NCBI GenBank assembly: GCA_946623915.1
Contig: CAMORQ010000028.1
Span: forward strand, 1-12,347
Reading direction: 5' to 3'
Length of the DNA: 12,347 nt
Source: an uncultured Coriobacteriaceae bacterium
Lineage (GTDB): Bacteria; Actinomycetota; Coriobacteriia; Coriobacteriales; Eggerthellaceae
Below, one piece after another: positions 7,944 through 12,347 of the stretch. A program made the position numbers and the translations under genes. The notes beneath the pieces were generated by a model, which worked only from the letters and a program-made list of their open reading frames with translations, ran no database searches and had not been told where the DNA came from. Within the stretch, counting starts at the first letter, position 1, and every line of letters starts with the position of its first letter.

Positions 7944-9530
7944 ATGCTCCAGGGTCGTCACATAACAACCTACGATTGTACGCTGCGCGATGGCGAGCAA
8001 GGGCTCGGCATCGCGCTTTCGCTCGAAGACAAGCTGCGCATAGTCGAACGCCTCGACGCGTTCGGCGTAGATGTCATCGAAGGCGGATATCCCGCTTCCA
8101 ATCCGCGTGACATCGAATTTTTCAAGAGGGTGTCGTCGCTGCCGCTGCAGCATGCGCGCATCGCCGCGTTCGGCTCGACCTGCCGCAAGGGCACGCCTGC
8201 CAGCGAAGACGAAGGTTTGGCGGCTCTGCTTGCTAGCGGCGCGCCGGTGGTCACTCTGGTGGGGAAGTGCTGGGATGTGCAGGTGGAAGTGGCTCTGCAG
8301 GCCACGCTCGACGAAAACGTGCGGATGGTTTCGGAGTCGGTGGCCTACTGCGTGGCGCAAGGCCGCGAAGTCATCTTCGACGCCGAGCATTTCTTCGACG
8401 GCTACGCTTCGAACGCGGATTACGCCCTGCGTGTTGTGCGTGCGGCGGCCGAAGCGGGCGCATCGTGCGTGTGCCTGTGCGAAACCAACGGCGGCGCTTT
8501 GCCCGCGCATGTGGCGCAGGCCACCTCTGCGGTCGTCGATTCCCTGGGCGCTACCGATGTGGGTATCCATTGCCATAACGATTCCGGGTGCGCGGTCGCG
8601 AACACGCTGATGGCCGTCGAAGCGGGGGCATGCCAGGTCCAGGGCACGGTGAACGGCTACGGAGAGCGCGTCGGAAACGCCGACCTGCTGTGTGTTATCG
8701 CGAACCTCCAGCTGAAGATGGGGTGCGCATGCGTGCCCGACCTTGCCCAGCTGACCGATGTGGCGCGGTTCGTGGCGGTAAGCTGCAACACCGCGCTTCC
8801 GCCCAATGCGCCCTACACCGGCGCGGCGGCGTTTGCCCACAAAGGCGGCTTGCACGCAAGCGCCCTCTCTCGCATGGAGGGCGCCTACGAACACGTCGAC
8901 CCCGAGCGCGTGGGCAACCGAAGCAACGTGCTGGTCAGTGAACTTGCTGGCAAAGCGTCGCTTGTGCGCAAAGCGGCGGAAATGGGGCTGTCCCTCGAAG
9001 GAGACGAAGCCCTGCTCCAGAACATCCTCGACGACGTAAAGCAGCGCGAAGCCGCCGGGTACTCCTACGAGGCCGCCGACGGTTCCCTCTACCTGCTGAT
9101 GCTGCGCCATCTAGGCAGGCTGGAGCCGCACTTCACGCTGGAAAGCTTCCGGGTCATCGTCGACGATCGGGAAGACACCGGATCGTGGGCGAAGGATGCG
9201 GCGAGCGAGGCGACGATCAAGATCCGCGTCGGCGATGTGCGCACGGTGGCTACAGGCGAAGGGGCCGGCCCGGTCGGTGCGCTCGACAATGCACTGCGCA
9301 TGGCTATCGAAGAATCTTTCCCCGAGGTTTCCGCGATGGAACTGGTAGACTTTAAGGTACGTATTCTCGACGAGAACGTTGGCACCGATGCCATCACACG
9401 CGTCATCATCACCACATCTAACGGTGAGCGCAGCTGGGGCACGGTGGGAGTAAGCGAAAACATCATCGAAGCTTCATGGAACGCTTTGGTGGACTCGATA
9501 GAATTCGGCCTTCATGGAACGAGGAGCTAG
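7944..9530 (+). CDS. cimA: Citramalate synthase (LeuA-like family)
   Basis: Condenses pyruvate and acetyl-CoA to (R)-citramalate, the entry to threonine-independent isoleucine synthesis. N-terminal DRE-TIM barrel: YDCTLRDGEQG (10-20) with catalytic Arg15-Asp16, VIEGGYP, CETNGG, the metal-binding HCHNDSG (His209, His211) and GYGERVGNADL (238-248), then AHKGGLHASA (298-307). The last 130 residues resemble the LeuA-type allosteric domain that binds a feedback inhibitor. The TLRDG-LGI form and total length fit the long citramalate synthase family (TIGR00977, which includes the Geobacter enzyme) better than 2-isopropylmalate or homocitrate synthase. Start: ATG at 7944 (528 residues) is chosen because TAAGG at 7928-7932 aligns with the SD 7 nt before it; an in-frame GTG at 7923, 3 nt after the ilvE stop, would give 535 residues and cannot be excluded. 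Confidence 0.9.
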   Translation: MLQGRHITTYDCTLRDGEQGLGIALSLEDKLRIVERLDAFGVDVIEGGYPASNPRDIEFFKRVSSLPLQHARIAAFGSTCRKGTPASEDEGLAALLASGAPVVTLVGKCWDVQVEVALQATLDENVRMVSESVAYCVAQGREVIFDAEHFFDGYASNADYALRVVRAAAEAGASCVCLCETNGGALPAHVAQATSAVVDSLGATDVGIHCHNDSGCAVANTLMAVEAGACQVQGTVNGYGERVGNADLLCVIANLQLKMGCACVPDLAQLTDVARFVAVSCNTALPPNAPYTGAAAFAHKGGLHASALSRMEGAYEHVDPERVGNRSNVLVSELAGKASLVRKAAEMGLSLEGDEALLQNILDDVKQREAAGYSYEAADGSLYLLMLRHLGRLEPHFTLESFRVIVDDREDTGSWAKDAASEATIKIRVGDVRTVATGEGAGPVGALDNALRMAIEESFPEVSAMELVDFKVRILDENVGTDAITRVIITTSNGERSWGTVGVSENIIEASWNALVDSIEFGLHGTRS

Positions 9531-9824
9531 ATGAGCGATTTGCGCACGGACGAAGTGAACGACTTGCTGCACGTGCTTGCAGAAATGCAAGACGAAGACG
9601 CGATTTACGCCCTTATGGAAGACCTGTTCACGATTCGCGAGATTCGGGAAACGTCTCAGCGCCTCGCGGTGGCGCGGATGCTCGACGAAGGAAAACCCTA
9701 CGTCGCCATCGAGCAAGCAACTGGAGCATCTGCCACGACGATCGCGCGCGTTTCCAAGGCGCTCAACTACGGCGCGGGCGGATACCGCAGCGCTCTTGAC
9801 ATCCTTGGCGCGCAAGAGGGATAA
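9531..9824 (+). CDS. yerC: YerC/YecD-family TrpR-like DNA-binding protein
   Basis: Small (97-residue) all-helical protein of the Trp-repressor-related YerC/YecD family (TIGR02531). The family pattern is clear: DLFTIREIRETSQRLAVARM (31-50), then a helix-turn-helix of TrpR type at about 56-78 (YVAIEQATGASATTIARVSK), ending in ALNYGAGGY. Its ATG directly follows the cimA stop (TAG at 9528-9530), with the SD GAGGAG (9521-9526) inside the cimA end, so translation is probably coupled. Members are predicted transcription regulators; ligand and targets are not known to me. Its place behind ilvE and cimA suggests a link to amino acid metabolism, perhaps autoregulation of this operon, which is inference. 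The residues do not show whether tryptophan is bound. Confidence 0.93.
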   Translation: MSDLRTDEVNDLLHVLAEMQDEDAIYALMEDLFTIREIRETSQRLAVARMLDEGKPYVAIEQATGASATTIARVSKALNYGAGGYRSALDILGAQEG

Positions 9825-9826
9825 AC

Positions 9827-9839
9827 CCCCGAATCGGGG
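9827..9839. terminator. Short GC hairpin between convergent operons
   Basis: CCCCG (9827-9831), loop AAT, CGGGG (9835-9839) sits in the 18-bp gap between the yerC stop and the stop of the transporter gene on the other strand. Read leftward it is followed by GTTTAT; read rightward by CCTCTATT. The stem is only 5 bp and the T-tracts are poor, so it is a weak, possibly bidirectional, intrinsic terminator. Confidence 0.5.
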
Positions 9840-9842
9840 CCT

Positions 9843-11075
9843 CTATTCAAGCTCTTTGATGTGCATGCTCTTCGAACGGAGGAGCCAGACCCACAAAACC
9901 AGGGCCAGACCCGAGCACACCGTCATAAGCACGCCGATGCCGACCACGTAGTTCGGCCACGGCAAAACGGCAAGCGCCATTCCCAGCACGCCCATGACGT
10001 TGAACACGAAGTTGATAAGCGAACTTGCCGAACCGGTGTCGCGCTCCTGCTGGGAAAGCAGGATGTTGGTGGTGTAGGGTCGCAGGGCGCTTTCGGCGAA
10101 CGAGAACAGCATGAGCGCCGCGCAGAACACCCACACCGACGCCGTTCCCCACCCCAGCAGAACCAGGCCCGCCACCAGGCACAGGGCGATAACGCCATGG
10201 GTGAACAGGCGCGGAGTCATACCTTTGTCGGATGCGCGAATCCACAGCACGGGACCGAGCGCCATGAACGCTGCGGTTGCCGCGAAGAAGTACGTGTAGC
10301 CCTGCGGCGATGTGCCGAAGAAATCGATGTAGACGTAGGAGCCCACGGCGATGTAGGCGAAGAAGGGGACGCTGAACAGCGCGACGACCACGAGAAACAC
10401 CATGAACGCACGGTTGCGCCCGACTTCGACCAGTCCGCCCAACGTGGATAGCACCCCACCCGCGCGCCTTTCTTCGACCGGAAGGCTCTCTTCGAACAAC
10501 AGCGTGAGAAGCAGACTGACCGCACCAAGGCCTCCGAGCACGAAAAAGGACGCGTGCCAGGAAAAGAAGCGCAGGAGGAAGCCGCCGATAAGAGGTGAAG
10601 CCACCGGTCCCACGACGCCGAGCACCTGCAGCAGAGCGATGATCTTCTCGCGCTTGTCTTCTACGAAGCAGTCTTTCACAAGCGCCGTGCTTACCGCCAC
10701 GGCACCGCCCGCACCGATGGATTGCACGATGCGCGCGAAGATCAGCATTCCGATCGATCCAGCCACTGCGCACAGCAGGCTTCCAGCGGTGTAGACGGCC
10801 ATGGATCCTGCGAACACCGGCTTGCGTCCGAAGCGGTCGGATAGGGGTCCGCACACGAGCATGGAAAACGTCATGAAGACGAAGAACCCGATAAGCGTCA
10901 AGTTCACGATGGGCTCGGTGGTGTTGAAGTATTCGGGCAGGGACGGGATGGCGGGTGTGTACATGTCGGTCGAAAACGGCATGATCACGTTCACGAGGGT
11001 GATCAGCACGATCAGGCCTGATTGCCCGAGCTTGCCCTGCGGCATCCTCAACCAGCGGGATGCGCTAGCCGGCAT
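9843..11075 (-). CDS. Bcr/CflA-type MFS drug exporter
   Basis: Inner-membrane proton-driven exporter of the major facilitator superfamily (12-helix, drug:H+ antiporter type). 410 residues from the chosen start, typical for the Bcr/CflA group. Visible marks: PFSTDMYTPAIPSLPEYF in and after helix 1 (33-50; the Asp-Met-Tyr motif is characteristic), motif A GPLSDRFGRKP (76-86), the motif C region GVVGPVASPLIGGFLL (153-168) in helix 5, and a repeated series of hydrophobic segments to residue 399. Start: ATG at 11075 has AGGTG 5 nt upstream and overlaps the end of the cyclo-ligase gene by 11 bp, indicating translational coupling. The longer in-frame extension to 11198 lies inside that gene, is polar and basic, and is rejected. 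The substrate cannot be read from sequence; export of drugs, sulfonamide-like compounds or a metabolite are all possible. Confidence 0.9.
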   Translation of the reverse strand: MPASASRWLRMPQGKLGQSGLIVLITLVNVIMPFSTDMYTPAIPSLPEYFNTTEPIVNLTLIGFFVFMTFSMLVCGPLSDRFGRKPVFAGSMAVYTAGSLLCAVAGSIGMLIFARIVQSIGAGGAVAVSTALVKDCFVEDKREKIIALLQVLGVVGPVASPLIGGFLLRFFSWHASFFVLGGLGAVSLLLTLLFEESLPVEERRAGGVLSTLGGLVEVGRNRAFMVFLVVVALFSVPFFAYIAVGSYVYIDFFGTSPQGYTYFFAATAAFMALGPVLWIRASDKGMTPRLFTHGVIALCLVAGLVLLGWGTASVWVFCAALMLFSFAESALRPYTTNILLSQQERDTGSASSLINFVFNVMGVLGMALAVLPWPNYVVGIGVLMTVCSGLALVLWVWLLRSKSMHIKELE

Positions 11076-11643
11076 GGACGACACCTGTTTCCGTGACGAC
11101 GAAGTTCGCAGGCAAGTCGTGCGCGTCGCGCGACGGAACGTCATCGACAAGCTGGCACGACCGGCACAGTCCGACCGAAACGCCTGCAAAGCGCGCAAGG
11201 AACGTGTCGTAGAACCCGCCGCCGTAGCCTAGGCGGAAGCCTTGTCCGTCGAAGGTGAGCCCAGGAACCAGGCAGAGTGCGTCTTCGCGTGATGCCACGT
11301 CTATTTCGTTCGCTGGATCTTCGGCGGGCTCGTCAACGCCGAAGGGGCTTTTCACCAGGCCGTCGAACGATGTGACGACGTACCACGCCATTTCGCGGGA
11401 GTGCGGGATGCAGCGGGGAAGCGCGACCGTTTTTCCGTCGCGCCATGCCGCTTCGATGATGCCGCGTGTTTCGATTTCGTCGCCGAAGGCCAGATAGGGC
11501 AGCACGAGGTTGGCCGACGCGTATGCGGGCAGCGCGGTTACCTGGTCGGCGATGCGAGCGTCGATATCGGCGCGCTGCTCGGGACCAAGTGAGGCCCGCA
11601 GTGCCTTGAAATGGGCGCGCAACTGTTCTTTTGTGGGTTCCAT
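11065..11643 (-). CDS. 5-formyltetrahydrofolate cyclo-ligase
   Basis: Converts 5-formyl-THF to 5,10-methenyl-THF with ATP in the cytosol, returning a storage or dead-end folate to one-carbon metabolism (COG0212; bacterial names include ygfA and fau). 192 residues, the normal family length. Key marks: an N-terminal K-LR helix region (5-16), VLPYLAFGDEIETR (47-60), LVPGLTFDGQGFRLGYGGGFYD (125-146) with the hallmark GYGGGFYD at 139-146, and a closing VTETGV. Start: ATG at 11643 with TAAGG 4 nt upstream. First gene of a two-gene leftward unit; the MFS transporter start overlaps its end. The functional tie between the two is unclear. Divergent from the butyrate-kinase-like gene. Confidence 0.94.
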   Translation of the reverse strand: MEPTKEQLRAHFKALRASLGPEQRADIDARIADQVTALPAYASANLVLPYLAFGDEIETRGIIEAAWRDGKTVALPRCIPHSREMAWYVVTSFDGLVKSPFGVDEPAEDPANEIDVASREDALCLVPGLTFDGQGFRLGYGGGFYDTFLARFAGVSVGLCRSCQLVDDVPSRDAHDLPANFVVTETGVVHAG

Positions 11644-11746
11644 GGTGCCTTAGTATGCCAGAATTACCGCACCCGTGCAGGTGTGCGTTCTGCGTATTTT
11701 TGTATCATGGTGCGTGTCGGACATTTCGTAAGGAGGCTTGTCCGCA
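11644..11746. promoter_or_regulatory. Divergent intergenic region between cyclo-ligase and butyrate-kinase-like genes
   Basis: For the rightward gene, TATCAT at 11703-11708 is a plausible -10 box (five of six consensus bases) with no clear -35, and TAAGGAGG (11729-11736) is a near-perfect SD 10 nt before the ATG at 11747. For the leftward gene, CATACT just upstream of its SD is a weak -10 candidate. An imperfect inverted repeat, CGCAC and GTGCG around a 10-nt loop, lies near 11668-11687 and could be an operator shared by both genes. Confidence 0.4.
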
Positions 11747-12347
11747 ATGAAAAAGGTGTATGCAATCAACCTGGGCTCCACCTCGACGAAGGTGGCATAC
11801 AGCGAAGACGGCGGCATGGTGTACAAAGAATCCATCGTGCATCCCGAAGAAGAGCTGGCGGGATCCTCGGACATCTTCGACCAGATGCCTCTGCGCACGC
11901 AGGCCATTCGCGCCGACATCGAAGCGCACGGGATTTCCCTTGGAGAAATCGATGCGATCGTGGCACGCGGAGGGCTGCTGCAGCCGTTGCCAGTGGGCGT
12001 GTTCGAGGTGAACGACGCGATGGTCGCCCAGCTGCGTTCGTGTGCGTACGGTAGGCACCCCGCGTCGATCGGATGCGTGATAGCGCGCGATCTGGCTGAC
12101 GAAGCCGGCGCCTTGGCGCTTACGGCGGACGTTCCCAGCAGCGACGAGCTGATCGCCGAGGCGCGCTACACGGGCCTTCCCGAGATGCAGCGGTGCACGA
12201 TGACGCAAACCCTGAACGCACGGGCGGTCGTGCGCGAGTGGGCTGCGAAAAGCGGGCGTTCCTACGAAGACGTGAACGCGATCACCGTGGGGCTTGGGGG
12301 CGGCATCAATGTGATCGCGCACCGCGCAGGCCGCATGATCGACACGA
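11747..12347 (+). CDS. Butyrate-kinase-family protein, 3' end outside window
   Basis: First 200 codons of an ASKHA-fold acyl kinase resembling butyrate kinase, which makes butyrate and ATP from butyryl phosphate and ADP (reversible, cytosolic). Matches: INLGSTSTKVAY (7-18), the phosphate-binding start; DQMPLRTQAI (45-54); VARGGLLQPLPVGVFEVNDAM (72-92) with Arg74; DELIAEARYTGLPEMQR (133-149); TLNARAVV (155-162); and LGGGINVIAHRAGRMID (183-199). Odd points: canonical butyrate kinases have His in the F-H-ALN and (A/T)-H-(L/M)GGG motifs, the counterparts of acetate kinase His123 and His180; here they are Gln154 and Gly182. The VDPVVVDE segment reads ADVPSSDE, keeping Asp128. It may be a divergent kinase with another acyl substrate, or a non-kinase relative. 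Start: ATG after TAAGGAGG. No stop up to the window end. Confidence 0.85.
   Translation, partial: MKKVYAINLGSTSTKVAYSEDGGMVYKESIVHPEEELAGSSDIFDQMPLRTQAIRADIEAHGISLGEIDAIVARGGLLQPLPVGVFEVNDAMVAQLRSCAYGRHPASIGCVIARDLADEAGALALTADVPSSDELIAEARYTGLPEMQRCTMTQTLNARAVVREWAAKSGRSYEDVNAITVGLGGGINVIAHRAGRMIDT

Noticed and set aside
7758..9110. Minus-strand open frame of 450 codons
   Set aside because: Entirely antisense to cimA (and the end of ilvE), His/Arg-rich, with no recognisable motif.
11076..11198. 41-residue N-terminal extension of the MFS transporter
   Set aside because: It lies wholly within the cyclo-ligase gene in another frame, is polar and Arg/Ser-rich, and an ATG with an SD at 11075 gives the normal family length.

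Overview
The window looks like a chromosomal segment of a GC-rich anaerobic actinobacterium, most likely a coriobacterium (Eggerthellaceae-like). This is an inference. It rests on the GC-rich codon usage, the YerC/TrpR-type regulator beside a citramalate-route isoleucine operon, a butyrate-kinase-family gene, and a giant multi-module surface protein. No rRNA, tRNA or plasmid marker is present to confirm it.

Layout. (1) 1-6573, minus strand: the first 2191 codons of one giant secreted surface protein, whose C-terminus lies beyond the left edge. It has a signal peptide, an N-terminal region I cannot assign, a fimbrial-isopeptide (D2-like) domain, a chain of about 150-residue beta-sandwich-type repeats and then DUF11-type modules. 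It contains no stop codon in the window, so stop-bounded ORF calling misses it and shows only its antisense shadows. (2) 6574-7001: a 428-bp intergenic region between this gene and the divergent ilvE. It holds a strong stem-loop in the surface-gene leader, an 11-bp phased repeat, an ilvE promoter candidate and a hairpin that presents the ilvE ribosome-binding site. (3) 7002-9824, plus strand: ilvE - cimA - yerC, a tightly packed probable operon for branched-chain amino acid metabolism (threonine-independent isoleucine via citramalate, transamination, and a TrpR-like DNA-binding protein). (4) 9825-9842: an 18-bp convergent gap with a GC hairpin. (5) 9843-11643, minus strand: 5-formyltetrahydrofolate cyclo-ligase followed by an overlapping Bcr/CflA-type MFS exporter. 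(6) 11644-11746: divergent promoter region. (7) 11747-12347, plus strand: the N-terminal 200 codons of a butyrate-kinase-family protein in which two histidines normally found in the active site are replaced.

The most interesting points are: the alternating A-B-A-B organisation of the giant protein's repeats, indicating duplication of a two-module (about 910 bp) block; the unassigned N-terminal region of that protein; the butyrate-kinase-like protein without its usual histidines; the compact ilvE-cimA-yerC operon; and the structured intergenic region. I found no clear evidence of a wholly new multi-gene system.
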